From Burkholderiales bacterium (GTDB lineage: Bacteria > Pseudomonadota > Gammaproteobacteria > Burkholderiales > SG8-39), in NCBI GenBank assembly GCA_014860445.1, contig JACZJT010000044.1, forward strand, positions 1-32,631: DNA of 32,631 bases, written 5' to 3'. Shown here piece after piece: positions 15,152-22,778 of this stretch (position 1 is its first letter; every line of letters starts with the position of its first letter). A model generated the notes under the pieces. The model saw only the letters and a list, made by a program, of their open reading frames with translations, did no database searches and was not told where the DNA came from. Both the position numbers and the translations under genes were made by a program.

Positions 15152-15744
15152 TGGCGGTCTCCTACAAATATGCCGGGACGGTTGAAAGCAATTCCGGGCA
15201 GCAAGCCTGCGTTCATGATCTCGTCCCGTTCCGTAAAATTGCCAACTTCGTGTGCTTCCATTGCAGATTCCGTGCCCGAATCGCCGCGTCTTCGCACATC
15301 GACTGCATGCGCGAACAGGGGATCTGCTGGCCGCCATTTTCCGGCTTCGCAAAAAACCATACAGCTTGGATAGTTCGGCGCTTCAGTTGAAGCGAAGTCT
15401 GCAGGTCCTTGCGATGCATGCCCGTGTCATGTCGTGCCGGCGTTGCTGGCGGTGAGCGCGCTCGCCGATCGAATTCGGGTGCATTGCTGACGGCAATTCG
15501 ACAATTTGTCGAACACCCGTCAGCAAGGCGCGGCTTGTGCGCGTGCGATGTAGCTGGCAACGGCTCTACAGGTCGCCTCCATCGGCGCGCGTATTCAGGT
15601 ATATTGTTTTCTGAGCGGGCGCGGCCATCCTTTACGGATGCCGGTGCCGTCCGCAACCGAAGGGCAAGCGCCCGACAGTGCAAAACGCTGTCACTTCTTC
15701 CCTAAGCGGACCCTTGGGTCCCTAGAAAATATCAGGCCTAGCCG
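15152..15744. other. Sparse region with four inverted repeats
   Basis: About 590 bp without a convincing long gene. ORFs here of up to 156 codons have low-complexity or Arg/Pro-rich translations and are rejected. The right half holds a 43-bp nested palindrome (15484-15526) and smaller dyads: CATCC/GGATG (15626-15640), GACAG/CTGTC (15674-15692) and GGACCC/GGGTCC (15708-15721). It therefore may be a structured leader or control region of the operon that starts at 15745. Confidence 0.5.
15484..15526. repeat. 43-bp nested palindrome
   Basis: Outer arms TTGCTGACGG (15484-15493) and CCGTCAGCAA (15517-15526) are perfect complements. Inner arms TTCGACAA (15497-15504) and TTGTCGAA (15506-15513) are also perfect, with a single central T and symmetrical 3-base mismatched collars CAA and CAC. 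No T-run on either side. It is 219 bp upstream of the isochorismatase-like gene. Confidence 0.85.
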
Positions 15745-16299
15745 ATGACGTCCCGTTCCGCCGTGTTGCTCATGGATTTGCAGACTGATTTTCTCGCTCC
15801 GGAAGGGGCGAAGATGCCCGTCGCCGCGAACGATGCCGAGTGCATCGTCGCCACGGCCAACCAGGTTTTCGGCGGCACGCTGCTGGATTCGGCCTTGCGC
15901 GTCGTCGTGGTGAACCGGTTTCCGCGTTCGGCGCGCATCGCGAATTTTTTCCGGCGCCACGCTGCCGTCGACGGGTCCACCGGCGCCGAACTCGACCGGC
16001 GGCTGCAGCCGAAGGGCGTCGCAAAGATCATCGCCAAGGCGGCACCGAGCGCGTTTTCCAATCCGGAGCTGGACGCATTGCTGAAGTCGGCGTACGTCGC
16101 CCACATTTACATCTTCGGCGTGTTTGCCGAAGGCTGCGTGCGCTCCACCGCACTCGATGCCTTGCGCCGCGGTTACGCGGTTACGGTGCCGGTCGATGCG
16201 ATCGGCACCAACGCCGACTGGAAGCGCGCGTTTGCCCTGTGGTCGATGCGCCGGGCCGGCGTGGCGCTGGTGCCCACGCTGCCGGGGCGGGCGGCATGA
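15745..16299 (+). CDS. Isochorismatase-family cysteine hydrolase
   Basis: 184 residues. The catalytic triad of the family is visible: Asp11 in LLMDLQTDF, Lys98 in KIIAK and Cys131 in GVFAEGCVRSTALDAL, followed by the usual GYAVTVPVDA strand. Members hydrolyse nicotinamide, N-carbamoyl compounds, ureidoacrylate, biuret or isochorismate; the specific substrate cannot be read here. The stop overlaps the next ATG (ATGA). It begins a plus-strand operon of three genes, with a weak ribosome site before the ATG. Confidence 0.88.
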   Translation: MTSRSAVLLMDLQTDFLAPEGAKMPVAANDAECIVATANQVFGGTLLDSALRVVVVNRFPRSARIANFFRRHAAVDGSTGAELDRRLQPKGVAKIIAKAAPSAFSNPELDALLKSAYVAHIYIFGVFAEGCVRSTALDALRRGYAVTVPVDAIGTNADWKRAFALWSMRRAGVALVPTLPGRAA

Positions 16300-16640
16300 G
16301 CGCCAACACGCCCGCGTCCAGCCGCAAGGCGCAGATCGACGCGCTGCTGCTCGCGCTTCCCGGCGCGAGCGCGAGAAAAATCAACGGCCTCGACGCCTAT
16401 TTCGTCAGCGACAAAATGTTCGCCTGCATCAGCGGTGATGGCGTGGGCTTGCGTCTGCCGGTGGCGACAGCGACCGAACTGCAGTTCTCGCGCGACAATA
16501 TCGTTGCGTTTCAGCCAGGCGGACTCGCGAGTTCGAGGGAATGGGTGCAGATCAACCGCGCCGATGCAGCCGAGTACGAAAAAGACATTGCACTGTTTCA
16601 GACATCGCTGGATTTCGTCAAAGCCGCCCGCTCGCGCTAG
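16296..16640 (+). CDS. YjbR/TfoX-N-like small protein
   Basis: 114 residues, cytoplasmic. The order helix (QIDALLLALPGASARKING), beta strands (AYFVSDKMFACISGDGVGLRLP), a loop with AFQPGGLASSREWVQI and a C-terminal helix (YEKDIALFQTSLDFVKA) matches the YjbR (MmcQ)/TfoX N-terminal DUF fold, where F-x-x-(G/D)-x-M-F-x-x-(I/V) is characteristic. Function of such proteins is mostly unknown. ATGA overlap with the hydrolase and a 29-bp gap to the next gene place it in the same operon. Confidence 0.75.
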   Translation: MSANTPASSRKAQIDALLLALPGASARKINGLDAYFVSDKMFACISGDGVGLRLPVATATELQFSRDNIVAFQPGGLASSREWVQINRADAAEYEKDIALFQTSLDFVKAARSR

Positions 16641-16669
16641 GGGCGTGCATCTTTTAGGGAGATTGAACC

Positions 16670-17629
16670 ATGAAGCCCGTCGTCCTTGTCACACGCAAGC
16701 TGCCTGATCGCGTCGAGGAGCGTTTGCGCCGGGACTACACCCCGATCCTGAATCCAAACGACGTTCTCTATTCGGCCGACGAGATCATCGAACGCGCCAG
16801 GGACGCCGATGCGATCATGCCCTGCCACACGGAGAAGTTCGGCGCCGACGTGATTGCGCGCCTGCCGAAGCGCGTGCGCGTGATTGCGAATTTTTCGGTC
16901 GGCTACGACCACGTCGATACGCAGGCTGCAAAGGCGCGCGGCCTGATCGTGACCAACACACCCGAAGTGCTGTCCGACGCCACGGCGGAACTGACGCTGA
17001 TGCTGATGCTGGGTGCGGCGCGGCGAGCAAGCGAGGGCGAACGCCTGGTGCGCACGCGGGAGTGGAAGGACTGGAGCCCGAGTTTCATGGTGGGCACCCA
17101 GGTGACGGGCAAGCGACTGGGCATACTCGGCTTCGGCCGGGTCGGACGCGTCGTCGCGAAACGCGCGCGCGGCTTCGACATGGAAATCCACTACAACGAT
17201 ATCCAGCGGGCGCCCGCCGAACTCGAAGAGGGCGCCATCTTTCATGCGACGCCGGCGGAGCTGATGCCGCACTGCGATTTTCTCGCCCTGCATTGCGTGG
17301 CCTCGCCGCAAACCATCAAGCTGCTGAACGCGAAACTCATCGCGCTGTTGCCCGACGGCGCAATCGTGGTGAATGCCAGCCGCGGCGTGGTCATCGACGA
17401 CGACGCCCTGGTCGCCGCGCTCAAGTCGGGCAAGCTTACGGCAGCCGGGCTCGACGTGTACAACAACGAGCCCGATATACATCCGGAATACCGGACCCTG
17501 CCCAACGTGTTTCTGATGCCGCACATCGGCAGCGCCACCAAAGAAACACGGGATGCAATGGGATTTCGCGCACTCGACAATCTGGATGCCGTGTTCGCAG
17601 GCAGGGAACCGCGCGACCGCGTCGCCTGA
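16670..17629 (+). CDS. D-2-hydroxyacid dehydrogenase (glyoxylate/hydroxypyruvate reductase type)
   Basis: 319 residues. It has the family layout: a split substrate domain, Rossmann fingerprint GILGFGRVGR (151-160), and the catalytic Arg238 (NASRG), Glu267 (NNEP) and His285 (MPHIGSAT). ANFSVGYDHVD (73-83) is typical of glyoxylate/hydroxypyruvate reductases, which reduce 2-oxo acids to D-hydroxy acids. Asp177 at the end of the second Rossmann strand suggests NAD(H) over NADP(H). AGGGAG precedes the ATG. It closes the operon with the hydrolase and the YjbR-like protein. A substrate cannot be assigned. Confidence 0.9.
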   Translation: MKPVVLVTRKLPDRVEERLRRDYTPILNPNDVLYSADEIIERARDADAIMPCHTEKFGADVIARLPKRVRVIANFSVGYDHVDTQAAKARGLIVTNTPEVLSDATAELTLMLMLGAARRASEGERLVRTREWKDWSPSFMVGTQVTGKRLGILGFGRVGRVVAKRARGFDMEIHYNDIQRAPAELEEGAIFHATPAELMPHCDFLALHCVASPQTIKLLNAKLIALLPDGAIVVNASRGVVIDDDALVAALKSGKLTAAGLDVYNNEPDIHPEYRTLPNVFLMPHIGSATKETRDAMGFRALDNLDAVFAGREPRDRVA

Positions 17630-17714
17630 GCGGCCGCCACACGGGCAATAGCCAAGTACGCGGAAAAGGGTCAGACTAGGGCGCAATACAATTGCATATC
17701 GACTGGAGGTTGTC

Positions 17715-17858
17715 ATGGGTCACGCTCAGATGCTGAAGATCAGGCGGACAAAGCAAAGAACAAAGAAACAGCTCGCCGGGATAGCAAAACGCGCGAAAAA
17801 GCTCCGGGGGCAAGCCGCGAAGACGGTCGCGGACGTGGCAAAAAAGGCGGCCAGCTAG
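17715..17858 (+). CDS. 47-residue basic Ala/Lys-rich protein
   Basis: Beginning MGHAQMLKIRRTKQRTKKQL and continuing in Ala/Lys repeats to ADVAKKAAS. About one third of residues are Lys or Arg, with Ala and Gln between them, so it should form a basic amphipathic helix, as in histone-H1-like or nucleoid-associated tails. GGAGG sits six bases upstream of the ATG. It is a separate transcription candidate after the dehydrogenase (85-bp gap) and before the thermonuclease. Too short for a firm family call; translation is well supported by ribosome site and composition. Confidence 0.7.
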   Translation: MGHAQMLKIRRTKQRTKKQLAGIAKRAKKLRGQAAKTVADVAKKAAS

Positions 17859-17899
17859 CCGCAACTTGGCGCGTAACAGGCAGGGCCAGGGGCAGCTTT

Positions 17900-18391
17900 G
17901 TGAAACGCGTGCGCGCCATTGCCGCAGCCACCCTCGCGGTGGCTTTTTCTTTTCCGGCCCATGCGGAATTCACCGGCACGGTAATCGACGTGGTCGATGG
18001 CGACACCATCACGGTCCTGGACGCCAATCAACAGCGGCATAAAATCCGGCTGGCCGGGATCGACGCGCCGGAGCGGGGGCAGGCCTTCGGCTTCCGCTCG
18101 AAAGAGAACCTCGCCAAATGGATCACCGAGCGCGAGGCCATTATCGAGGCGGACAAGTACGCGCGTCGCGGCATGCTGGTTGGCAAGGTGTACGTGGACG
18201 GACACGATGCCGGGCTGGAGCAGATTCGCGCCGGCCTCGCCTGGTGGGACCGCCCCTCCGCCAACGCGCAGTCTCCCGAAGATCGCGAACTCTACGAACT
18301 CGCAGAGAAGCAGGCGCGAGAGCGCAAACTGCGCTTGTGGCGCGATGCCCGGCCCGTGCCGCCCTGGGAGTGGCGCTCGTCGCACCGGTAA
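17900..18391 (+). CDS. Exported thermonuclease (SNase-like)
   Basis: 163 residues from a GTG start with CAGGGG about ten bases upstream. Signal peptide MKRVRAIAAATLAVAFSFPA ends near AHA at 22. The OB-fold core TGTVIDVVDGDTITVL precedes the catalytic segment: Arg50 and Glu58 in IRLAGIDAPERGQAFG match staphylococcal Arg35 and Glu43, and DKYARRGM supplies the second Arg. Asp55 is the likely Ca2+ ligand. A C-terminal helix with LYELAEKQARERKLRLWR follows, as in the YhcR/ParB-associated nuclease type. It should degrade nucleic acids in the periplasm or outside. Confidence 0.9.
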   Translation: MKRVRAIAAATLAVAFSFPAHAEFTGTVIDVVDGDTITVLDANQQRHKIRLAGIDAPERGQAFGFRSKENLAKWITEREAIIEADKYARRGMLVGKVYVDGHDAGLEQIRAGLAWWDRPSANAQSPEDRELYELAEKQARERKLRLWRDARPVPPWEWRSSHR

Positions 18392-18432
18392 AGTCTATCC
18401 TTCCTCCCGGGGCAGGGGGCCGACGAGGGGCC

Positions 18433-18816
18433 TCAATGATTCAGCAGTAGCTGCAGAATGATGCCCGACGCGATTGCGACCAGAACGAAATCCCCGCCGA
18501 CCTGGACCCAGTGGTAACCGCGTGGCGGCGCGCTCAGCCGGTGGCTGCGCCAGTTGTCGACTACGTAACTGCGGTGACGGTAATGCGCCGGCAGGCGATC
18601 CCCTCTGTAGTAGGCGTGATTCGGTCCCGCGCCGCGTTCATACCGCCGCCCGCCGTTGTAGCGACGCTCGTCGTGGCGGCGATCCTGATGCTCGCTGCGT
18701 TGCACCTGTTCCCTGCGGCCGCGGTCGTTGCGATCACCGCGATCCTGGGCGAAAGCGAGTCCGCTCGAGGCCAGTGACATCGCCAGAATGGCGGAAACAA
18801 CTTTTTTGATTTTCAT
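18433..18816 (-). CDS. RcnB family protein
   Basis: 127 residues. Signal peptide MKIKKVVSAILAMSLASSGL with cleavage after AFAQ; then a highly polar Arg/Asp/Gln/His region (DRGDRNDRGRRE, HQDRRHDERRYN) and the conserved C-terminal RcnB domain YRGDRLPAHYR, VVDNWRSHRLSAPPRGYHWV, GGDFVLVAIASGII. E. coli RcnB is a periplasmic protein that modulates Ni/Co export with RcnA; no rcnA is near. GGAGA lies six bases before the ATG at 18816. Convergent with the thermonuclease gene. Confidence 0.88.
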   Translation of the reverse strand: MKIKKVVSAILAMSLASSGLAFAQDRGDRNDRGRREQVQRSEHQDRRHDERRYNGGRRYERGAGPNHAYYRGDRLPAHYRHRSYVVDNWRSHRLSAPPRGYHWVQVGGDFVLVAIASGIILQLLLNH

Positions 18817-19139
18817 GCCGTTCTCCAATTTGAATGAGAAGTGCTTTAGTTGCTGCGCTCTGTTCGCGGAGCGCATGGTGCAATGCTAGTCGCCGCGTTT
18901 TGAAAACACAGGCTTCGAGGTGTAACAACGGTAAGCAAATGTACGTGCTTCGCACGATCGCGATCGAAGCGACCGGGCTGCGGACATATTGATCCGCTCG
19001 ACGGAGCGAAATTGCGACAGGTCCGCGCAACTCGAAATTATTTCGATAGGGCATAAGGTTAAGGGGCCCGATATCACCCCGTAGTCGACTAGCTTGAGCG
19101 TGCTGTCGGGTTTTCCTTGTCCAGAACGAGGAGATCATC
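18817..19139. other. Intergenic region between divergent RcnB and the 53-codon ORF
   Basis: About 320 bp with no supported gene. It holds the palindrome CGATCGCGATCG (18955-18966) inside an outer GCTTCG/CGAAGC inverted repeat (18947-18970), a possible regulatory site, and AT-rich patches (around 19035-19060) that could carry promoters for the plus-strand genes. Confidence 0.5.
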
Positions 19140-19301
19140 ATGGGAATTCTCGACAAGCTGTTTGGCGGAAACAAGGACTATCGGACAAGCGTGCATGATC
19201 TTGCCATCCTGCAGGAAATCTTTGGATCACCCGGGCGCCGCCTGGCCGCACCGTGCCGATGTCCATGTCGTCGGGCTGTGTCCGGGTCGATTTGCCCGTA
19301 A
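19140..19301 (+). CDS. Possible 53-residue ORF upstream of dgt
   Basis: An ORF with GAGGAG about five bases before the ATG, beginning MGILDKLFGGNKDYRTSVHD and ending in a Cys/Arg-rich tail (PCRCPCRRAVSG). The first 30 residues look like a real protein start, the tail does not, so it may be a small protein, a truncated gene or a frame change. Its stop lies ten bases before the preferred dgt ATG, which allows translational coupling. No family recognised. Confidence 0.4.
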   Translation: MGILDKLFGGNKDYRTSVHDLAILQEIFGSPGRRLAAPCRCPCRRAVSGSICP

Positions 19302-19311
19302 GATGTTCGCC

Positions 19312-20685
19312 ATGTCGAATGAGCGCATGCATTGGCGGGCTTTGCTTTCCCACCACCGTCTGGGCGGCCCGCCCGCGGCGGACTCCGGTCCGCGTTCGGA
19401 ATTCCAGCGCGACTTCGACCGCATCGTTTTTTCCTCGGCGTTCCGGCGCCTGCAGGACAAGACCCAGGTATTCCCGCTGGCGAAGAACGATTATGTGCGC
19501 ACGCGCCTGACGCACAGCCTGGAGGTGGCTTCGGTCGGTCGCTCGCTGGGCGTGCTCGCGGGTGACCATGTGTTGAAACAGCACCCGGAACTGTCTGCGA
19601 GCGGGTACACGGCTGCGGACTTCGGCGCCATCGTCGCGGCGGCCTGCCTCTCCCACGACATCGGCAACCCGCCGTTCGGCCATGCCGGCGAGTCGGCGAT
19701 CCAGTCCTGGTTCAAGGATTCCGCATTGGGCCGCTCGGTTCTAGCGAGCCTGGGCTCGGAGGAACGCGCCGACTTCGAGCATTTCGAAGGCAATGCGCAG
19801 ACCTTCAGGATCCTCGCGCGCCTGGGGATGCCTGACAATGCGGGGGGGATGCAGCTCACTTGCGCCACGCTCGCGGCGGTGGCGAAATACCCGCGCGCAG
19901 CGCATCTGCCCTTTCCCCGGCCTGCGGGTATCTCGACCAAGAAGCACAATTTCTTTCACGCCGACCGCGAGCGCTTCGAGATGGTCGCACACGCGGTGGG
20001 GCTCATCCGCCGCCGCGCGGGCATGCACTACTGGTGCCGCCATCCGCTCGCGTTCCTGGTGGAGGCGGCGGATGACATCAGCTACTGCGTGATCGACGTC
20101 GAGGACGCTTTTCGCGCGGGCGAGATGCGCTACGGCGAGATCGAGCCGCTGTATCGCGGCGTGGTCGCGGATCAGGCGGCATGGGCCAAGGCCGGGGCGA
20201 TCTCGACCGACGAAAAGCGCGTCGAGTATCTGCGCGCGCGCACCATCGATGCGCTGGTGACCGAGGCGGCCCAGGCATTTGCTGCACGCGAAGCGGCCAT
20301 GCTGGCCGGGACCTTCGACGAGGAACTCATCGCCGTGATCCCGCACGCGGCGGCCCTGGAAGCGTTTCGCGCGATCGCGCGCGATCGCGTCTACCATTCG
20401 GCGGTCGTGTTGAATCTGCAAAGCCCGGGTGCGGCGATCCTGGGCGAGTTGTTGCAGGCGTTCGTAGGCGCGGTCGAGGCTGCCGCAGCGGGGTCGTCCG
20501 CAGCCGACGCTAGCGCCATCCTGGGGATACTCCCGGGGCAGTTCCTGTCAGCCGATCGCGGGCCCGCCGGTAACCTCTATGAGCGCGTGCTCGCCATTAC
20601 CGATTTCGTGTCGGGGATGACCGACTCGTATGCCGTGACGGTCGCGACGAAACTGAAGGCCTTGCGCGCGGGCGTCTCGGAATAG
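19312..20685 (+). CDS. dgt: Deoxyguanosinetriphosphate triphosphohydrolase-like HD protein
   Basis: 457 residues from the ATG at 19312 (SNERMHWRALL). HD-domain metal ligands are visible: His68 in RTRLTHSLEV, His115-Asp116 in ACLSHDIGNPPFGHAGE and Asp254/Asp255 in EAADDIS. The substrate-side motifs HFEGNAQTFRIL (157-168) and KHNFFHADRERF are characteristic of dGTPases, which hydrolyse dGTP to deoxyguanosine and triphosphate. The longer frame (to 19117) overlaps a small ORF and has no ribosome site. Start choice is not certain because the local Shine-Dalgarno is weak. Confidence 0.92.
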   Translation: MSNERMHWRALLSHHRLGGPPAADSGPRSEFQRDFDRIVFSSAFRRLQDKTQVFPLAKNDYVRTRLTHSLEVASVGRSLGVLAGDHVLKQHPELSASGYTAADFGAIVAAACLSHDIGNPPFGHAGESAIQSWFKDSALGRSVLASLGSEERADFEHFEGNAQTFRILARLGMPDNAGGMQLTCATLAAVAKYPRAAHLPFPRPAGISTKKHNFFHADRERFEMVAHAVGLIRRRAGMHYWCRHPLAFLVEAADDISYCVIDVEDAFRAGEMRYGEIEPLYRGVVADQAAWAKAGAISTDEKRVEYLRARTIDALVTEAAQAFAAREAAMLAGTFDEELIAVIPHAAALEAFRAIARDRVYHSAVVLNLQSPGAAILGELLQAFVGAVEAAAAGSSAADASAILGILPGQFLSADRGPAGNLYERVLAITDFVSGMTDSYAVTVATKLKALRAGVSE

Positions 20686-20721
20686 TTTTCACCTCCGGCC
20701 TTCGCCAGATAAGTCCTGCCG

Positions 20722-21528
20722 CTATTCGCGAGCAGGCGCGACGGCGAGGTCCTTGAGACCGGCGTCGTCGAACGCCCGGCGTACCATGCCCGAGCTTTTG
20801 GCCTCTTCCAGAAACGCGCTGACATAGGCGAGCGCATCGGGCCGGTTCTTCGGTACGGCGATGCCGATGCCGGTGCGATGGAAAGCACCGTCGAGCACGC
20901 GAGCGCCCGGCACGCGCGCCGCCAGCGGCGTGAGCGAATCGCGCGTGAGCGCGAACGCATCGGCCGTTCCGGCGACCAGCATTTCCAGTGCCTCGTCCAC
21001 CGCGGGGACGGGTGTGACCGTGGTTTTCGTCAACAAGCGGCTCGAGGTGCGTATGGTTGTGGTGCCGGCAATGCCGATCACGCGTACGCCGGCGCGGTCG
21101 ACGTCGGCGATGCTTTGGATGTCGGAGCCCGCTCGCACGAGGTAGGTGTTTTCGAAGACGAAATAAACCGGGCCGAAATCCACTCTTTTGCTGCGCTCCT
21201 CGTCCACCGGCATGAAGGAGGCGTCTATCGCGCCCGTACTCAGCGCATCAGTGACGATTCCGGAATTCGGCGCGACGAGAAACTCGATCGGCAATCCGGC
21301 CCGGCGCGCAAGCGCGCGGCCCAGATCGGCCGGAACCCCGCTCGGATTGCCCTGTGCGCCTTTCACGACGAAAAACGAAGTGCGCTCCGGTGCCGTAACG
21401 ACGCCAAAGCGCAAGGTTCCGGTGGGCGCAAGTTCGCGCAAGGTGGCCGCACCGGGCAGTTCCGGTGACCCGGCGCGTCCGCCCATCGTGGCGGCGCAAA
21501 CCAACAATCCGAGATGCAAGGGTTCCAT
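20722..21528 (-). CDS. Periplasmic solute-binding protein, family 3
   Basis: 268 residues. After a short hydrophobic N-terminus (weak signal, GLLVCAATMGG) comes the two-lobe SBP_bac_3 pattern: GTLRFGVVTAPERTSFFVV, GVPADLGRALARRAGLPIEF, DALSTGAIDASFMPVDEERSKRVDFGPVYF and the second lobe VIGIAGTTTIRTSSRLL. It resembles amino-acid or compatible-solute binding proteins. No permease or ATPase gene adjoins it here. GGAG precedes the ATG. It is transcribed away from fnr across a 408-bp gap. Confidence 0.85.
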   Translation of the reverse strand: MEPLHLGLLVCAATMGGRAGSPELPGAATLRELAPTGTLRFGVVTAPERTSFFVVKGAQGNPSGVPADLGRALARRAGLPIEFLVAPNSGIVTDALSTGAIDASFMPVDEERSKRVDFGPVYFVFENTYLVRAGSDIQSIADVDRAGVRVIGIAGTTTIRTSSRLLTKTTVTPVPAVDEALEMLVAGTADAFALTRDSLTPLAARVPGARVLDGAFHRTGIGIAVPKNRPDALAYVSAFLEEAKSSGMVRRAFDDAGLKDLAVAPARE

Positions 21529-21701
21529 GTGTTCTCCGCGCTTGGTTCGTTTGCCGGGTCCGACGACAAATAGCGATCGTATTGTTCGGGGCCGCCTTGG
21601 CTCAGAGTACCGTCAAACTGCCGATTGCTCAACCGCGCAGTTTTCAGCGGCGGGCGCGCCGCTTGGAGCGTCGGCGGCGCGCGCTTGATCCCCCGTATTT
21701 C

Positions 21702-21715
21702 TTGATCTAACGCAA
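21702..21715 (+). promoter_or_regulatory. FNR-type box 1 (distal)
   Basis: TTGATCTAACGCAA: left half is perfect TTGAT; right half CGCAA has two mismatches to ATCAA. Identical to box 2 in eleven of its first bases. About 102.5 bp upstream of the predicted start site, possibly for a second FNR dimer or for a divergent promoter. Confidence 0.6.
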
Positions 21716-21762
21716 ACTTGCGCGCCTTCGACGCCAAACGGGGAGCGTGCGCTACGCCTTGC

Positions 21763-21811
21763 TTGATCTAACTCAAAACCGGGCGCGCTCTACAAAATAA
21801 TATTGCCTTAC
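21763..21811 (+). promoter_or_regulatory. Class II FNR-dependent promoter of fnr
   Basis: TTGATCTAACTCAA (21763-21776) has a perfect left half and one mismatch in the right (CTCAA for ATCAA). Its centre is at 21769.5. A -10 box TAATAT (21798-21803) predicts a start near 21811, giving a centre at -41.5, the exact geometry of class II FNR activation. fnr follows after a leader of about 126 bases, suggesting autoregulation. Confidence 0.72.
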
Positions 21812-21936
21812 AGAAAGCGTTTTTCCCGCGCAACCGAACCCGAACACGCCTTCCGCGATCAACGCATTCGTGATCACGCCATGATGTTTCTTTCCAGGCT
21901 GTGCGGGGAAGACGTTCTCAATTTTCAACGGAAAGG

Positions 21937-22749
21937 ATGATGAAGAGCGATATCGTAGTGCGCACCATAGTGCGCAATATTCCAGTCCGTCCGCGCGCGC
22001 CGGGCGCGTTGGCAGCGCTCGTCGAGCCGGTCCGGATCGGCCAGTGCAAGACCACTTGTCTGACTTGCAACCTGCGCGAGTTGTGCGTGCCCTGTTGCGG
22101 GCTGACGCAATCCGAGAAGCAGCTTGCCGAGCGCATGGTGTTCACGCGCACGCGGGTGCGCCGTGGAGAAAACCTTTATCGCAGCGGCGATCGGTTTACC
22201 GCGCTGTATGGTGTGCGCTACGGATTCTTCAAGTGCGTTTCACTGCTCGAGGATGGTCGCGACCAGGTCACCGGCTACGCGATTGCGGGCGACGTCCTGG
22301 GCGTCGACGGCATTGGTCCGGAACGTTATGCGTGCGATACGGTTGCCCTGGAGGACAGCGAAGTTTGCGAGATTCCATTTTCGGGACTGATGGCGCTGGC
22401 CCAGGAAATCCCCGGGCTGCAGCGGCAGTTCCACAAGATGATGAGCCGCGAAATCGTGCGCGAACAGGGGGTGATGCTGCAGCTGGGCACCATGAATGCG
22501 GAGGAGCGGCTGGCGATGCTGCTGCTCGATCTGTCCAAGCGTTTTGCCGCGCACGGCTACTCGCCCTCGGAATTCAATCTGCGCATGACGCGCGAAGAAA
22601 TCGGCAGCTACCTCGGCCTCAAACTGGCGACGGTCAGCCGCACCTTCTCCAGATTCCAGGATGAAGGATTGATCGCCGTGCAGCAAAAATTCATCCGAAT
22701 ACGCGATCGTGTACGCCTCGAGTTGGTGATGGGCCGCGAAACGGCCTAA
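21937..22749 (+). CDS. fnr: FNR-type oxygen-sensing transcription regulator
   Basis: 270 residues from ATG 21937 (a second ATG at 21940 and GTG codons upstream at 21901 or downstream at 21958 are possible). The N-terminus has C37-x3-C41-x2-C44-x5-C50, spaced as E. coli Cys16/20/23/29, and Cys144 in VCEIPF matches Cys122; so a [4Fe-4S] cluster is expected. Extra Cys53 and Cys54 follow. A cyclic-nucleotide-binding-like barrel and an HTH follow (TREEIGSYLGLKLATVSRTF). The recognition helix reads A231-T-V-S234-R235, whereas FNR has E-T-(I/V)-SR. Ser and Arg are kept; the Glu that reads the G of TTGAT is Ala. Confidence 0.93.
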   Translation: MMKSDIVVRTIVRNIPVRPRAPGALAALVEPVRIGQCKTTCLTCNLRELCVPCCGLTQSEKQLAERMVFTRTRVRRGENLYRSGDRFTALYGVRYGFFKCVSLLEDGRDQVTGYAIAGDVLGVDGIGPERYACDTVALEDSEVCEIPFSGLMALAQEIPGLQRQFHKMMSREIVREQGVMLQLGTMNAEERLAMLLLDLSKRFAAHGYSPSEFNLRMTREEIGSYLGLKLATVSRTFSRFQDEGLIAVQQKFIRIRDRVRLELVMGRETA

Positions 22750-22778
22750 ACGGCCGCGGGCTTGCGACGCGGTCAGGC

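Larger units (their letters stand above)
21529..21936. other. Divergent regulatory region between the solute-binding protein and fnr
   Basis: 408 bp without a supported gene. Two FNR-type boxes (21702-21715 and 21763-21776), a -10 box TAATAT (21798-21803) and an additional TTGAT half-site at 21685 are visible. The rest shows no ORF with coding character. Confidence 0.7.

Noticed and set aside
15213-15683. 156-codon minus-strand ORF in the sparse region
   Set aside because: Low-complexity start, no ribosome site and it crosses the 43-bp palindrome.
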